From Gammaproteobacteria bacterium (lineage in GTDB: Bacteria > Pseudomonadota > Gammaproteobacteria > Xanthomonadales > SZUA-36): a stretch of 56,745 nucleotides of DNA. Both the position numbers and the translations under genes were made by a program. This document shows, in pieces, positions 41,042 through 56,017 of this stretch. The notes beneath the pieces were generated by a model that saw nothing but the letters and a program-made list of their open reading frames with translations, was not told where the DNA came from and searched no databases. Each line of letters opens with the position of its first letter. Positions within the stretch are counted from its first letter, which is position 1. Where the stretch lies: NCBI GenBank assembly GCA_024277815.1, contig JAJRUM010000024.1:1-56745 (forward strand), given 5' to 3'.

Positions 41042-43135
41042 CTAGGCGGTCTTTTTGACGATTTCTTCAACAACACTGGCCGGCGCTTCGGCGTAGTGGT
41101 CGAATTCCATTGTATAAGTCGCACGACCCTGGGTCTGGGACCGCAGGTCTGTCGCGTAGCCAAACATCTCTGACAGCGGAATGTGTGCATTAACGATCTT
41201 GCCGGAAGGACAATCTTCCATGCCCTGCAGGATACCGCGCCGACGGGTCACATCACCCATCACGTCACCCATATAATCTTCAGGGGTAACCACTTCCACT
41301 TTCATCATCGGCTCAAGTAACACCGGTCTCGCAATCGATGCTGCATTCTTGAAGGCCATAGAACCGGCTACCTTGAAGGCCATCTCATTCGAGTCGACCT
41401 CGTGGTAGGAGCCGTCATACAGCTCAACCTGAACATCCACAACCGGATAGCCGGCAACCACGCCATTCTGCAGCGCTTCCTGGATACCCTTGTCTACTGA
41501 GTTGATATATTCTTTGGGTACAACACCACCAACAATCTTGTTGACGAACTCGTAACCCGCACCCTGCTCCATCGGAGCCAGGCGAATCTTGACATGTCCG
41601 TACTGACCGCGGCCACCTGACTGCTTGACGAACTTGCCTTCCGCCTCAACTGCTTTGCGGATCGTTTCACGATGGGCAACCTGCGGGCGCCCGACATTGG
41701 CTTCAACACCAAACTCACGGCGCATACGGTCAACCAGGATATCGAGGTGCAACTCGCCCATGCCGGAAATAATCGTCTGGCCGGACTCTTCATCGGTCTT
41801 GACCCGGAAAGAAGGATCTTCCTGTGCCAGTTTACCCAGCGCAATGCCCATTTTTTCCTGGTCACTCTTGGTCTTGGGTTCTACCGCAACCGAAATAACC
41901 GGATCCGGGAACTCCATACGCTCCAGCGTAATGATATCTTTCAGGGCACACAGGGTGTCACCGGTCGTTACGTCTTTGAGGCCAACCGCAGCAGCGATAT
42001 CGCCGGCACGAACTTCCTTGATCTCTTCACGGGAGTTGGCATGCATCTGCAAGATACGGCCAACACGTTCTTTTCTGGACTTAACCGGGTTATACAGGGT
42101 GTCACCAGACTTCAGGACACCGGAATAAACCCGGAAAAATGTCAATGTACCAACAAACGGATCGGTGGCAATTTTGAATGCCAGCGCAGCGAAAGGCTCG
42201 CTGTCGTCACTGTTACGAACGCCGTCCTCTTCATTGTCAAGAATGCCGGTAATAGGCGGAACGTCAACCGGTGAAGGCATCAGATCGACAATGGAATCTA
42301 ACAGCGCCTGCACACCCTTGTTCTTGAACGCGGTACCACACAGGCACGGAACGATATCGTTGTTGAGCGTACCCAGACGCAAACCTTCAATGATTTGCTC
42401 ATTGGTGAGCACACTGTCTTCAAGATAAGCCTCCATCAACTCTTCAGACGCTTCGGCGGCAATTTCAACCATGTACTCGCGGGCCGCTTCAGCTTCCGCC
42501 TGCATATCCTGCGGAATATCGCGCGCTTCGTAAGTCACACCCTGGTTTTCGACATCCCAGTAAATGGCTTTCATACGAACCAGGTCAACAATACCTGCGA
42601 AATCTTCTTCCGCACCGATCGGCAACTGCACAGGAACTGCCCGCGCACCCAGACGGTCTTTGATCTGTTCAACAACACGCCCGAAATCAGCGCCGGTACG
42701 GTCCATCTTATTGACAAAAGCCATACGCGGTACGTTATAACGGGTGGCCTGGCGCCATACCGTTTCGGACTGGGGCTGAACACCACCTACCGCACAAAAA
42801 ACTGCAACGGTACCATCAAGCACGCGCAGGGAACGCTCAACTTCAATGGTGAAGTCGACATGTCCCGGGGTATCGATGATATTGATCCGGTGCTCTTTGT
42901 ACTGCTGGTCCATCCCGCTCCAGAAGCAAGTGGTAGCCGCAGAGGTAATCGTAATACCACGTTCCTGCTCCTGCTCCATCCAGTCCATGGTGGCATTGCC
43001 GTCATGAACTTCACCGATCTTGTGTGAAACACCGGTGTAAAACAGGATGCGTTCGGTCGTCGTCGTTTTACCCGCATCAATATGAGCCATGATGCCGATG
43101 TTGCGATACCTTTCAATTGGCGTATTACGTGCCAC
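41042..43135 (-). CDS. fusA: Elongation factor G
   Basis: EF-G drives translocation and, with ribosome recycling factor, ribosome recycling. The 697 residues contain G1 AHIDAGKT (17-24), [13 protein letters not shown] and NKMD, followed by domains II to V. I start it at GTG 43135 ([13 protein letters not shown]), with AAGGA seven bases upstream. An open stretch of 27 codons before it reaches into rpsG and is not EF-G-like. Confidence 0.97.
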   Translation of the reverse strand: MARNTPIERYRNIGIMAHIDAGKTTTTERILFYTGVSHKIGEVHDGNATMDWMEQEQERGITITSAATTCFWSGMDQQYKEHRINIIDTPGHVDFTIEVERSLRVLDGTVAVFCAVGGVQPQSETVWRQATRYNVPRMAFVNKMDRTGADFGRVVEQIKDRLGARAVPVQLPIGAEEDFAGIVDLVRMKAIYWDVENQGVTYEARDIPQDMQAEAEAAREYMVEIAAEASEELMEAYLEDSVLTNEQIIEGLRLGTLNNDIVPCLCGTAFKNKGVQALLDSIVDLMPSPVDVPPITGILDNEEDGVRNSDDSEPFAALAFKIATDPFVGTLTFFRVYSGVLKSGDTLYNPVKSRKERVGRILQMHANSREEIKEVRAGDIAAAVGLKDVTTGDTLCALKDIITLERMEFPDPVISVAVEPKTKSDQEKMGIALGKLAQEDPSFRVKTDEESGQTIISGMGELHLDILVDRMRREFGVEANVGRPQVAHRETIRKAVEAEGKFVKQSGGRGQYGHVKIRLAPMEQGAGYEFVNKIVGGVVPKEYINSVDKGIQEALQNGVVAGYPVVDVQVELYDGSYHEVDSNEMAFKVAGSMAFKNAASIARPVLLEPMMKVEVVTPEDYMGDVMGDVTRRRGILQGMEDCPSGKIVNAHIPLSEMFGYATDLRSQTQGRATYTMEFDHYAEAPASVVEEIVKKTA

Positions 43136-43157
43136 GATAGTTTCCTTAAAAATCCAA

Positions 43158-43631
43158 TTACCAGCGGTAATGTGAAAAGGCTTTATTGGCCTCTGCCATG
43201 CGGTGCGTGTCTTCACGCTTCTTCACAGCTGAACCGCGCTGCTCAACAGCATCCAGCAATTCGCCGGCCAGTCGCTGAGGCATGTTCTTTTCGCCACGCT
43301 TACGCGCCGCATCAATAATCCAGCGCATCGCCAGCGTCTGGCGGCGCTTGGGACGCACTTCGACCGGCACCTGGTAGGTTGCACCGCCCACACGGCGGGA
43401 CTTAACCTCGACCATCGGGCTGACATTATCCAGCGCAGCTTCAACCAGTTCTACCGGCGTAGCACTCTTGTTCTTTTCTTCAATGGTATCCATTGCACCG
43501 TAAACGATGCGCTCTGCCACTGACTTTTTGCCGCTATGCATCACCATGTTGACAAAACGGGTGATCATTTCACTGCCAAACTTGGGATCTGGCAGAATAT
43601 CGCGGGCGAAATTTGAATGTTTTCTTGACAT
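43158..43631 (-). CDS. rpsG: 30S ribosomal protein S7
   Basis: S7 organises the 30S head; in E. coli it represses str-operon translation by binding the rpsL-rpsG gap. The 157 residues have the signature [20 protein letters not shown] and end [12 protein letters not shown]. The rpsL-rpsG gap here is 28 bp, short compared with the E. coli repressor site, so S7 control is doubtful. Confidence 0.97.
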   Translation of the reverse strand: MSRKHSNFARDILPDPKFGSEMITRFVNMVMHSGKKSVAERIVYGAMDTIEEKNKSATPVELVEAALDNVSPMVEVKSRRVGGATYQVPVEVRPKRRQTLAMRWIIDAARKRGEKNMPQRLAGELLDAVEQRGSAVKKREDTHRMAEANKAFSHYRW

Positions 43632-43659
43632 TGTGTTTCCTGATCCTTAAAGACCCGAT

Positions 43660-44034
43660 TTAATTCTTGGGCCGCTTGGTGCCGTACTTCGAACGGCCTT
43701 GGCGACGATCGCTGACACCTGAGGTATCAAGACTGCCTCGAACGGTGTGATAACGCACACCCGGTAGGTCTTTTACACGACCGCCACGGATCAGTATCAC
43801 GCTGTGCTCTTGCAGGTTATGGCCTTCACCACCGATATAACTGGTGACCTCATAGCCGTTAGTCAGACGCACACGGGCGACTTTGCGCAGTGCTGAATTT
43901 GGCTTCTTGGGCGTCGTTGTATAGACGCGGGTACATACGCCGCGTTTTTGCGGGCAACCTTCCAATGCAGGTACACCACTCTTATAAGCTTTCGGTTTGC
44001 GAGGCTTACGCACCAATTGATTTACAGTTGTCAT
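43660..44034 (-). CDS. rpsL: 30S ribosomal protein S12
   Basis: S12 guards decoding accuracy and is the classic streptomycin target. The 124 residues begin [20 protein letters not shown]. The Lys residues in TTPKKPNSA and GGRVKDLPG, where streptomycin-resistance changes occur, look wild type. I start it at ATG 44034, with AAAGGA at 44043-44038; the longer upstream frame crosses the leader hairpin and promoter. It is the first gene of the str operon. Confidence 0.97.
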   Translation of the reverse strand: MTTVNQLVRKPRKPKAYKSGVPALEGCPQKRGVCTRVYTTTPKKPNSALRKVARVRLTNGYEVTSYIGGEGHNLQEHSVILIRGGRVKDLPGVRYHTVRGSLDTSGVSDRRQGRSKYGTKRPKN

Positions 44035-44069
44035 AAATCCTTTACCCTGAAAAATCTGAATAACAAAAT

Positions 44070-44106
44070 AAAAAAACGACAGACTGGACACACGTCCTGC
44101 CTGTCG
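44070..44106 (-). terminator. Attenuator-like hairpin plus T7 in the rpsL leader
   Basis: On the minus strand CGACAGGC (44106-44099) pairs with GTCTGTCG (44084-44077, one G-T), and after an A-A mismatch GGAC pairs with GTCC around a GTGT loop. Seven T residues follow directly (44076-44070). This has every feature of a rho-independent terminator, yet it lies between the inner rpsL promoter and the gene, ending 36 bases before the ATG. Readthrough or antitermination would be needed to express the str operon. Confidence 0.7.
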
Positions 44107-44116
44107 AAGGCCGCGA

Positions 44117-44145
44117 AGTTTACGCAACCCCCCTAACAATGTCAA
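44117..44145 (-). promoter_or_regulatory. Proximal sigma-70 promoter of the str operon
   Basis: TTGACA (44145-44140, consensus) and TAAACT (44122-44117, four of six) are 17 bases apart on the minus strand. Transcription would begin near 44110, about 75 bases before rpsL, and pass at once into the attenuator-like hairpin. Confidence 0.75.
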
Positions 44146-44305
44146 ACGCCCAACCCCGGTTGATTAAAACCTGGATTGGGCAGCCACTAGCCCGGCCCAC
44201 GCGCCGGCGACATCGGCTCTCCGGAGTAAACTTGAAACGAATCGTTACAGACGTTTTTTCTACCCGGCCCCTCGTTGTGAAGGGATTGCATTTGTTAGCC
44301 GAGCA

Positions 44306-44334
44306 ATTATGACAGGGAAGCTATTTCTACGCAA
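44306..44334 (-). promoter_or_regulatory. Distal sigma-70 promoter of the str operon
   Basis: TTGCGT (44334-44329) and CATAAT (44311-44306) are 17 bases apart on the minus strand, with an A/T-rich stretch just upstream that could be an UP element. It lies between the rpoC terminator and the proximal promoter, about 265 bases before rpsL. Confidence 0.65.
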
Positions 44335-44396
44335 TAGCAAAATCAAAATTCTTGGCTGTTTTCAAGCGCACTTCATCGCAATCACTATCATCCAAT

Positions 44397-44434
44397 AAAA
44401 AACCGGGGCCAGGACAAGTCCAGACCCCGGTTTT
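44397..44434 (-). terminator. Rho-independent terminator after rpoC
   Basis: On the minus strand AAAACCGGGG (44434-44425) pairs with CCCCGGTTTT, the inner GGAC/GTCC pair adds to the stem, and a run of six T follows. It lies 14 bases after the rpoC stop and closes the rplKAJL-rpoBC transcript. Confidence 0.9.
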
Positions 44435-44447
44435 ATCTGACGGTAAG

Positions 44448-48665
<4,218 letters not shown>

Positions 48666-48681
48666 CGCATATCTCCTCGGA

Positions 48682-51600
48682 TCACGTTTCTTCAAGTTCG
48701 ATATTAATAGCCAAAGAGCGGATTTCCTTCACCAGTACGTTGAAGGACTCAGGCATGCCTGCCGCCATTTGATGATTACCATCGACAATATTTTTGTACA
48801 TCTGGTTACGACCGGAGACGTCATCGGATTTAACCGTCAGCATTTCCTGCAGCGTATATGCTGCACCGTAAGCTTCCAGTGCCCAGACTTCCATCTCACC
48901 GAACCGCTGGCCACCAAACTGGGCTTTACCACCCAGCGGTTGCTGCGTCACCAGGCTGTAAGGACCGGTAGAACGGGCATGCATCTTGTCATCAACCAGG
49001 TGGTTGAGTTTCAGCATGTACATGTAGCCAACGGTGACCGGGCGATCAAAGGGATCACCGGTACGGCCGTTGTACAGTGTCGTCTGGCCGCTGGTCGGCA
49101 GCTGGGCGAGTTCCAGCAAACGCTTGATCTCGACCTCTGGCGCACCATCAAATACCGGTGTTGCCATCGGCACGCCTGCGCGCAGATTATTGGCCATCTC
49201 CCTCACTTCAGCAGCCGAGAAACTGTTCATGTTGACCCGGCCTTTCTGGTCACTGTTATAGATGTCGCTGAGGAACTTACGCACATCATCGGTCTTGGCC
49301 TTCTGGTCAAGCATTTCGGATATCCGGTGCCCAAGCCCCTTGGCCGCCCAACCCAGATGTGTTTCCAGCACCTGTCCGATGTTCATACGTGACGGCACGC
49401 CCAACGGGTTCAGGACCACGTCAACCGGTGTGCCATCTTCCATGTAAGGCATGTCCTCCTGGGGAACGATCATCGAGATAACACCCTTGTTACCATGACG
49501 TCCGGCCATTTTGTCACCCGGCTGAATACGGCGTTTGACCGCCATGTATACCTTGACCATCTTGAGCACGCCTGGCGCAAGATCGTCACCACGGGTGATT
49601 TTGCCTTTCTTCTCTTCAAACCTTGCATCAAAGACTTCGCGTTGCTCTTTGATCTGGTCAGCCAACTGCTCCAGCAGATCATTGACGCTGTTGCCTTTCA
49701 TGCGCAGCTTGAACCAGTCTTCTGTGTCCAGGCCGGCAAGGAACTCCGCCGTTATCTTAGTGCCTTTCTTCAGGCCTTTCGGTCCCTTGTCAGCAACTTT
49801 GCCGACCAGAGCATTTTCCAGTCGCTGGTAAATGGCACTTTCTACGATACGCAACTGGTCATCAAGATCCTTTCTGACCTGCTTCAACTGCTCTTTCTCA
49901 ATTGAGATTGCACGCTCGTCTTTATCCACACCATCACGGGTGAACACCTGCACGTCGATGACGGTGCCATCGGTGCCGGATGAAACACGCAGGGACGTAT
50001 CCTTAACGTCCGATGCCTTTTCACCAAATATTGCACGCAGCAATTTCTCTTCCGGCGTCAACTGGGTTTCGCCCTTGGGCGTTACCTTGCCCACCAAGAT
50101 GTCACCGGTCGAAACCTCAGCACCGATATACACAATACCGGACTGATCGAGCTTACTCAGATTGTGTTCACCGACATTCGGGATGTCCGCAGTAATTTCT
50201 TCGGAGCCCAATTTGGTGTCGCGCGCAATACAGGTCAGTTCTTCGATATGGATGGTCGTGAAGCGATCTTCTTTGACCACGCGCTCGGAAATGAGGATGG
50301 AATCCTCAAAGTTATAGCCGTTCCAGGGCATGAATGCGACCAGCATATTCTGTCCCAGAGCGAGTTCGCCAAGATCGGTAGAAGGCCCGTCAGCGAGTAC
50401 ATCACCCCTGGACACAACATCACCAACGATCACCAGCGGACGCTGGTTCATGCAGGTATTCTGGTTGGAACGCTGGTACTTGACCAGATTGTAAATGTCC
50501 ACACCCGGATCACCCGCAGGCACTTCATCCTCATTTGCACGGACAACAATACGTCCGGCATCTACCTGATCGACAATACCGCCACGTTCAGCCACGGCCG
50601 TAACGCCGGAGTCAGTAGCAACAACGCGCTCCATACCCGTACCCACCAAAGGCTTTTCAGCTATCAACGTTGGCACAGCCTGGCGCTGCATATTCGAACC
50701 CATCAGGGCGCGATTGGCATCATCATGCTCGAGGAAGGGGACTAACGAAGCCGCCACGGAAACAATCTGCTTGGGTGACACGTCCATGAAATTGACTTCA
50801 GAAGGCTCTTTCAGCGTGAACTCACCCATGTGCCGGCAGGGAATAAACTCTTCCGTAAACTTGCCATTGCTATCCAGTTCTGCGTTCGCCTGTGCGATCA
50901 CATATTCACCTTCAACAATTGCTGACAGGTATTCAACGTCATTGGTGACCTTGCCCTTGGCAACTTTCCGGTACGGAGTTTCCAGAAAGCCGTAATCATT
51001 GGTCCTGGCATAAACCGCCAGCGAGTTGATCAAACCAATGTTGGGTCCTTCAGGGGTCTCAATCGGGCAAACCCGGCCGTAGTGAGTCGGATGCACGTCA
51101 CGGACTTCAAAGCCGGCCCGTTCACGCGTCAAGCCGCCTGGCCCCAAAGCAGAAACGCGACGCTTATGCGTTACCTCTGACAATGGGTTGTTCTGATCCA
51201 TAAACTGGCTGAGCTGACTGGAACCAAAGAATTCCTTGATCGCTGCAGCAACCGGTTTGGCATTGATCAGTTCCTGCGGGGAGAGGTCTTCGCTTTCCGC
51301 GACCGACAGGCGTTCACGAACAGCACGCTCTACCCTGACGACACCCACACGGAATACGTTTTCCGCCATTTCGCCAACGCTGCGTACGCGGCGGTTGCCC
51401 AGATGGTCAATATCATCCACCGTGCCTTTACCGTTGCGGATATCAATCAGTACCTTGAGTACCGCCAAAATGTCTTCACGGTCAAGCACGCCGGGGCCGG
51501 TAATTTCATTACGCCCCACGCGCCGGTTGAACTTCATCCGGCCAACACCGGAAAGGTCGTAGCGTTCTTCGGCGAAAAACAGATTCTTGAACAAGCTCTG

Positions 51601-52764
51601 GGCTGCCTCCTTGGTGGGTGGCTCGCCAGGGCGCATCATGCGGTAAATCTCTACCAGCGCTTCGAGTTCATTAGTGCTGGAGTCAATATTCAGAGTATTG
51701 GAAATATAAGGGCCCTGGTCAAGATCGTTGACGTATAACACCTCAAGTTTCTTGATACCCGCTTCACGCAACTGCAATAGCAGTTCTTCGGTGATCTCTG
51801 CATTGGCACCGGCCAGCAACTCTCCTGACTCTTTATCAATAATGCTGTGGGCGATAATCTTGCCAAGCAGGTAGTCATCCGGAACCTGCAGGGCTTTCAT
51901 GTGCGCCTTTTCGATCAGTTTTACATGCCGTGCGGTAATCCGCATGCCATTGGCAACAATAACCTTGCCTTTCTTGTCAGTGATATCAAACAGTGCTGAC
52001 TCGCCACGCAAACGGCCTGGAACCAGTTCCAGTTTGGCGCCGTCTTTAAGCAGCGTAATATTGCTGGTGTCAAAAAAGGTGTCCAGTATCTCTTCGTTAT
52101 TCATCCCCATGGCACGCAGCAATACCGTCACGGGCAACTTTCTGCGGCGGTCAATGCGGGTAAAAATCCCATCTTTGGGATCAAATTCAAAATCCAGCCA
52201 GGAACCACGGTAAGGAATTACCCGGGCTGAAAACAGTAGCTTTCCGCTTGAATGGGTCTTGCCCTTGTCATGGTCAAAGAACACACCCGGCGAACGGTGT
52301 AACTGGGAAACGATGACGCGTTCAGTACCATTAATGACAAAGGTGCCGGTATCGGTCATCAGGGGCAGGTCGCCCATATAGACTTCCTGCTCTTTCACAT
52401 ACTTTACGGGCTTCTGCTTGGCAGAGCTTTCCTTGTCATAAATGACCAGGCGTACCTTGACGCGCAGCGGCGCGGCATAGGTCATGCCACGCAGCTTGCA
52501 CTCGCGGACATCAAATGGCGGGTTACCCAACTTGTAGCTGACATACTCAAGCGCAGCATTCCGGGAGTAGGAAACAATTGGAAATACGGATTTCAGCGCA
52601 CCATGCAGTCCACGTTCACGCCGCTCATCGAGCTTGGTATTCGTTTGCAGGAATTCCGCATAAGACCGTATCTGGGTCTGCAACAGGTTAGGTACTTCCA
52701 GTACCGACTGTCTCTTACCAAAGTCTTTGCGAATACGTTTTTTCTCAGTGAATGAGTAATTCAT
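48682..52764 (-). CDS. rpoB: RNA polymerase beta subunit
   Basis: Beta forms one claw of RNA polymerase and the rifampicin pocket. The 1360 residues begin [19 protein letters not shown], like E. coli. The rifampicin region [20 protein letters not shown] then [20 protein letters not shown] has the wild-type Gln, Asp, His and Ser at the usual resistance sites, so target-based resistance is not predicted. The C-terminal [10 protein letters not shown] and [20 protein letters not shown] blocks are intact. It is slightly longer than E. coli (1342). Confidence 0.97.
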   Translation of the reverse strand: MNYSFTEKKRIRKDFGKRQSVLEVPNLLQTQIRSYAEFLQTNTKLDERRERGLHGALKSVFPIVSYSRNAALEYVSYKLGNPPFDVRECKLRGMTYAAPLRVKVRLVIYDKESSAKQKPVKYVKEQEVYMGDLPLMTDTGTFVINGTERVIVSQLHRSPGVFFDHDKGKTHSSGKLLFSARVIPYRGSWLDFEFDPKDGIFTRIDRRRKLPVTVLLRAMGMNNEEILDTFFDTSNITLLKDGAKLELVPGRLRGESALFDITDKKGKVIVANGMRITARHVKLIEKAHMKALQVPDDYLLGKIIAHSIIDKESGELLAGANAEITEELLLQLREAGIKKLEVLYVNDLDQGPYISNTLNIDSSTNELEALVEIYRMMRPGEPPTKEAAQSLFKNLFFAEERYDLSGVGRMKFNRRVGRNEITGPGVLDREDILAVLKVLIDIRNGKGTVDDIDHLGNRRVRSVGEMAENVFRVGVVRVERAVRERLSVAESEDLSPQELINAKPVAAAIKEFFGSSQLSQFMDQNNPLSEVTHKRRVSALGPGGLTRERAGFEVRDVHPTHYGRVCPIETPEGPNIGLINSLAVYARTNDYGFLETPYRKVAKGKVTNDVEYLSAIVEGEYVIAQANAELDSNGKFTEEFIPCRHMGEFTLKEPSEVNFMDVSPKQIVSVAASLVPFLEHDDANRALMGSNMQRQAVPTLIAEKPLVGTGMERVVATDSGVTAVAERGGIVDQVDAGRIVVRANEDEVPAGDPGVDIYNLVKYQRSNQNTCMNQRPLVIVGDVVSRGDVLADGPSTDLGELALGQNMLVAFMPWNGYNFEDSILISERVVKEDRFTTIHIEELTCIARDTKLGSEEITADIPNVGEHNLSKLDQSGIVYIGAEVSTGDILVGKVTPKGETQLTPEEKLLRAIFGEKASDVKDTSLRVSSGTDGTVIDVQVFTRDGVDKDERAISIEKEQLKQVRKDLDDQLRIVESAIYQRLENALVGKVADKGPKGLKKGTKITAEFLAGLDTEDWFKLRMKGNSVNDLLEQLADQIKEQREVFDARFEEKKGKITRGDDLAPGVLKMVKVYMAVKRRIQPGDKMAGRHGNKGVISMIVPQEDMPYMEDGTPVDVVLNPLGVPSRMNIGQVLETHLGWAAKGLGHRISEMLDQKAKTDDVRKFLSDIYNSDQKGRVNMNSFSAAEVREMANNLRAGVPMATPVFDGAPEVEIKRLLELAQLPTSGQTTLYNGRTGDPFDRPVTVGYMYMLKLNHLVDDKMHARSTGPYSLVTQQPLGGKAQFGGQRFGEMEVWALEAYGAAYTLQEMLTVKSDDVSGRNQMYKNIVDGNHQMAAGMPESFNVLVKEIRSLAINIELEET

Positions 52765-52827
52765 GTTACCTACCGCCTCTGTGCGACCCGGGCAATGGTC
52801 GCTTCACTTTATAAACAAACAGGAACA

Positions 52828-52851
52828 GGCCGGGGATATACATCCCCAGCC
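52828..52851 (-). promoter_or_regulatory. Ten-pair hairpin in the rplL-rpoB gap
   Basis: On the minus strand GGCTGGGGAT and ATCCCCGGCC form a ten-position stem (one T-G) with a GTAT loop. No U-run follows. In E. coli this gap holds a partial terminator and an RNase III site that lower rpoBC expression relative to rplL; this hairpin is the likely equivalent. Confidence 0.6.
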
Positions 52852-52870
52852 AATTCCTTCTTACTTCCAG

Positions 52871-52893
52871 GTAAATCAAAAAGTTTGATTTAC
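52871..52893 (-). promoter_or_regulatory. Perfect palindrome over the rplL stop codon
   Basis: GTAAATCAAA (52871-52880) and TTTGATTTAC (52884-52893) are exact inverses around three bases, and they include the rplL stop codon at 52892-52890. As RNA it forms a ten-pair, A/U-rich hairpin whose 5' arm a terminating ribosome would cover. Confidence 0.6.
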
Positions 52894-53270
52894 TTGATCT
52901 CGACGCTAGCGCCTACCTCTTCGAGCTTCGCCTTCAACTCATCAGCCTCGCCTTGCTCAATGCCTTCTTTAACACTGGCGGGCGCGCTTTCAACCAGGTC
53001 TTTGGCTTCTTTGAGGCCAAGACCCGTGATTTCACGAACAGCTTTGATCACCGGTACCTTGCTGGAACCGAACGAAGTCAGAACTACGTCGAATTCTGTC
53101 TGTACTTCTGCTGCAGCGGCTTCACCACCAGCTGCCGGTCCGGCAGCAACGGCGACCGGAGCCGCAGCGGAAACACCAAATTTTTCTTCCATGGCGCTGA
53201 TCAGGTCTACAACATCCATCACGCTCATGTTCGAAACTGCTTCTAAAATATCATCTTTTGAAACGGCCAT
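52890..53270 (-). CDS. rplL: 50S ribosomal protein L7/L12
   Basis: L7/L12 forms the flexible stalk that recruits translation factors, in four or more copies per ribosome. The 126 residues show the N-terminal dimer domain, an Ala/Gly/Pro hinge near residue 45, and the C-terminal factor-binding helix [13 protein letters not shown]. It follows rplJ by 63 bp. Confidence 0.97.
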   Translation of the reverse strand: MAVSKDDILEAVSNMSVMDVVDLISAMEEKFGVSAAAPVAVAAGPAAGGEAAAAEVQTEFDVVLTSFGSSKVPVIKAVREITGLGLKEAKDLVESAPASVKEGIEQGEADELKAKLEEVGASVEIK

Positions 53271-53333
53271 TGTCGTCTCTCCTAAGTGTCGATTAAAGTA
53301 ACCTTGCGGTTACCGGGGTTTAGTTAAATTTCT

Positions 53334-53861
53334 TCAAGCTGCCTGTTTTGCATCACGTACAGCAGCAAAACTACGAACCAGTTTGGTATGCGGCTCAACC
53401 AGCGTACGGACAAACTTCTCGATCGGTGCTTTCATCACGCCCATTAACATTGCAATCGCCTGGTCGTAAGTCGGCAGGCTGGACAGACGGTCCAGTTCAG
53501 AGGCTTCAAACACCTCTCCACCAACAGCAACAAGCTTTGTAATGAGTTTGTCATTGGACTTGGTGTAGTCTTTGACAAGGCGTGCCGCAGCACCCGGATC
53601 TTCCATACTGAAAGCCAACAACAGTGGTCCCGTCAGGGATTCCTGCATGCATTCAAACTCGGTACCTTCTACAGCACGGCGTACCAGCGTATTCTTGGCA
53701 ACCTTGAGGTAAACACCGCTTTCACGTGCCTTGACACGCAAATCCGTCATTTCCTCTACAGTCAAGCCGCGATATTCCGCTGCTACTGCAGCCAGTGCGG
53801 TCCGGGCAACTTCTGCCACTTCCGCAACGACTGCTTTCTTCTGCTCAATACTCAGAGCCAT
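53334..53861 (-). CDS. rplJ: 50S ribosomal protein L10
   Basis: L10 anchors L7/L12 dimers and, in gammaproteobacteria, the L10-L12 complex represses its own mRNA leader. The 175 residues begin [20 protein letters not shown] and include [18 protein letters not shown] and the C-terminal L12-binding helix. The ATG at 53861 has GGAGG six bases upstream; the longer open frame is leader sequence. Confidence 0.96.
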   Translation of the reverse strand: MALSIEQKKAVVAEVAEVARTALAAVAAEYRGLTVEEMTDLRVKARESGVYLKVAKNTLVRRAVEGTEFECMQESLTGPLLLAFSMEDPGAAARLVKDYTKSNDKLITKLVAVGGEVFEASELDRLSSLPTYDQAIAMLMGVMKAPIEKFVRTLVEPHTKLVRSFAAVRDAKQAA

Positions 53862-54198
53862 TTGATACCTCCAAGAGTCAAATAGCCGGTTACCCGGCGC
53901 GAAAAACGACTCATGACAGATGCTCACGCAACTGTCACAGGATTGTTTCCAACCCTTCAGTGGTTACCCCGCTTCTCAATTGTGCTCTTCCGAACCCGAT
54001 TGAGAAGCGGGGGCTCCACCATCTGCGCAGGCAGTGACCGGTTTCCCGGAACACGCTTAAACCGGATCGCTGTATATTTGGCGATCCAATACCTGCGGTC
54101 TCTGACGGCCTACCTCCACCTGCCTGCAAACCGGTTAATCCGATTGCATCCAGGCCGAAGTCAGCCCGCCTTTCTACCAGCTAACGCCGGTAAAATCC
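53862..54198 (-). promoter_or_regulatory. L10 leader region with several hairpins (337 bp)
   Basis: The gap between rplA and rplJ is where the autoregulatory L10 leader lies in gammaproteobacteria. It contains a 7-bp inverted repeat GGATCGC/GCGATCC (54064-54087), a CCGG-GAAA-CCGG hairpin, and a 14-bp perfect stem (53967-53980 with 53999-54012, CCCCGCTTCTCAAT and its inverse) around an 18-base loop. No T-run follows. I found no clear promoter or gene here. The L10-binding role is inferred from position. Confidence 0.6.
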
Positions 54199-54894
54199 TT
54201 ACAATTTAAATGGCGCATGATCCACAACCAGGCCGGGGCCCATGGTGGTCGATACAGCAACTTTCTTTAAATACTGGCCTTTGGCTGAAGCAGGCTTCAG
54301 TTTCTGAAGGTCTGTCAACAGTGCCGCCAGATTTTCGCGTAAAGCGTCAACCTCAAAATCTGCCTTGCCAATGGTGCTGTGGATGATGCCACCCTTGTCA
54401 GTTCTGAACCTGACCTGGCCGGCTTTGGCGTTTTTAACCGCCGCCGCAACATCGGGTGCCACCGTTCCCACTTTGGGGTTCGGCATCAGGCCACGAGGCC
54501 CCAGTAACTGGCCAAGCTTACCCACCACACGCATCGCATCCGGTGATGCAATGACAACATCAAAATCGATGTCGCCGCCTTTCATCTGGTCGTGCAGATC
54601 ATCCATACCAACGACGTCGGCGCCGGCTTCCAGGGCTTTTTCAACATTCTCGCCCTGGGTGAATACGGCAACACGAACCGTCTTGCCGGTGCCGTTCGGC
54701 AGTACGGTAGAACCACGTACATTCTGGTCAGACTTCTTCGAGTCAACGCCGAGCTTTACCGCAACATCTACAGACTCGGTAAATTTGACCTTGCTGAGAT
54801 CTTTCAACAATGCCAACGCCTCATCAACGGCATAAACTTTACCAGGCTCAACCTGTTCACGGATTGCTTTGAACCGTTTGCTCATCCTAGTCAT
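54199..54894 (-). CDS. rplA: 50S ribosomal protein L1
   Basis: L1 forms the mobile stalk at the E site and represses its own operon in E. coli. The 231 residues have FVDV-like [20 protein letters not shown], the loop VASPD-like [20 protein letters not shown] and [12 protein letters not shown]. The start ATG at 54894 overlaps the rplK stop, with GGAGG nine bases upstream, and aligns exactly with E. coli L1; an ATG three codons later is less likely. Confidence 0.96.
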   Translation of the reverse strand: MTRMSKRFKAIREQVEPGKVYAVDEALALLKDLSKVKFTESVDVAVKLGVDSKKSDQNVRGSTVLPNGTGKTVRVAVFTQGENVEKALEAGADVVGMDDLHDQMKGGDIDFDVVIASPDAMRVVGKLGQLLGPRGLMPNPKVGTVAPDVAAAVKNAKAGQVRFRTDKGGIIHSTIGKADFEVDALRENLAALLTDLQKLKPASAKGQYLKKVAVSTTMGPGLVVDHAPFKL

Positions 54895-55327
54895 AGGTAA
54901 CACCCTCCACGTCCAGGCCCATGCTGCGAGCCGAACCTGCAATCGTCCTGACAGCAGCATCCATATCAGCAGCAGTCAGGTCAGGCTCTTTGGCCTTGGC
55001 GATCTCTTCCAACTGCGCGCGCGTAACCGTTCCAACCTTCCTGGTGTTCGGTTCGCCACTGCCTTTGGGTATACCCACTGCCTTTTTCAGCAACACTGCT
55101 GCTGGCGGGGTTTTGGTGATGAACGTAAAGCTGCGATCAGCGTAGACGGTAATCACAACCGGCAAGGGCAAACCAGGTTCGGTCTTCTGCGTCTGAGCAT
55201 TGAATGCCTTGCAGAATTCCATAATGTTTACACCATGCTGTCCCAGCGCAGGACCAACAGGCGGACTAGGGTTCGCCTGGCCTGCAGGTATCTGCAACTT
55301 GATGTATGCAGAGACTTTCTTAGCCAT
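54887..55327 (-). CDS. rplK: 50S ribosomal protein L11
   Basis: L11 is part of the GTPase-associated centre, the thiostrepton site. The 146 residues begin [20 protein letters not shown], with the conserved Pro-rich N-domain, and the C-domain shows [13 protein letters not shown] start it at ATG 55327; a frame opening seven codons earlier is not L11-like. The 151-bp gap before it could carry an L1 repressor site, but I could not confirm one. Confidence 0.96.
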   Translation of the reverse strand: MAKKVSAYIKLQIPAGQANPSPPVGPALGQHGVNIMEFCKAFNAQTQKTEPGLPLPVVITVYADRSFTFITKTPPAAVLLKKAVGIPKGSGEPNTRKVGTVTRAQLEEIAKAKEPDLTAADMDAAVRTIAGSARSMGLDVEGVTYD

Positions 55328-55478
55328 TTTCTTACTCCCCGGGTGCAAACGCCCGCCGACTTGCGGCCAGGCTCCCCGTCATTGTTAAGGCAAGCAGCGG
55401 GTACCCACAGGTGCCCTCGCTTGCCAGATCCAATTACCGCCCGGCATACGCACCGGCGATAAATCAAAAACTACAGAT

Positions 55479-56012
55479 TCAGCCCTTCTCGACCTGGTGG
55501 AAATCAAGCTCCACCGGGGTTGAACGACCAAATATGAGTACTGCCACCCGCAAGCGGCTCTTCTCGTAATTAACTTCTTCAACCGTTCCATTGAAATCGT
55601 TGAACGGCCCATCCACCACTCGAACCATCTCACCCGGCTCGAACAAAATCTTCGGACGTGGCTTATCAACGCCCTCCTGCACCCGGTCCAGAATCGTGGC
55701 AGCCTCTTTCTCGGTAATCGGCGCCGGCCTGTCTGAGGTACCGCCGATAAAGCCCATCACTTTGGGCACATCTTTCACCAGGTGCCAGGTTTCATCGGTC
55801 ATTTCCATCTCCACCAGCACATAGCCGGGGAAGAACTTCCGGTCAGAGCGGCGCTTCTGGCCACCCTTCATTTCAACCACTTCTTCTGTTGGCACCAGGA
55901 TCTCGCCAAACAGGTCTTCCATACTTTCGCGCGCAATGCGCTCCGCCATCGACTTCTGTACCTGCTTTTCGTAGCCCGAAAAAGCATGTACCACGTACCA
56001 GCGCTTGCTCAT
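55479..56012 (-). CDS. nusG: Transcription elongation/termination factor NusG
   Basis: NusG binds RNA polymerase and links it to Rho or to ribosomal S10. The 177 residues have the NGN domain ([16 protein letters not shown] at the start, [12 protein letters not shown]) and a C-terminal KOW domain ([17 protein letters not shown]). It follows secE by five bases, the standard order. Confidence 0.97.
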   Translation of the reverse strand: MSKRWYVVHAFSGYEKQVQKSMAERIARESMEDLFGEILVPTEEVVEMKGGQKRRSDRKFFPGYVLVEMEMTDETWHLVKDVPKVMGFIGGTSDRPAPITEKEAATILDRVQEGVDKPRPKILFEPGEMVRVVDGPFNDFNGTVEEVNYEKSRLRVAVLIFGRSTPVELDFHQVEKG

Positions 56013-56017
56013 AATCC

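Larger units (their letters stand above)
44035..44447 (-). promoter_or_regulatory. rpoC-rpsL intergenic control region (413 bp)
   Basis: This is the only large break in transcription signals inside the 30-kb cluster. In transcription order it holds the rpoC terminator (44434-44397), the distal promoter, the proximal promoter, the attenuator-like hairpin and the rpsL ribosome site. No gene is supportable within it. Confidence 0.8.

Noticed and set aside
43660..44034. Streptomycin-resistance change in rpsL
   Set aside because: Both lysines linked to resistance are present.
51037..51260. Rifampicin-resistance change in rpoB
   Set aside because: The residues that usually change (Gln, Asp, His, Ser of the rifampicin cluster) all have the sensitive form.
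54016..54198. Small peptide gene in the rplA-rplJ gap
   Set aside because: The open stretches are short, lack ribosome sites and overlap the leader hairpins.
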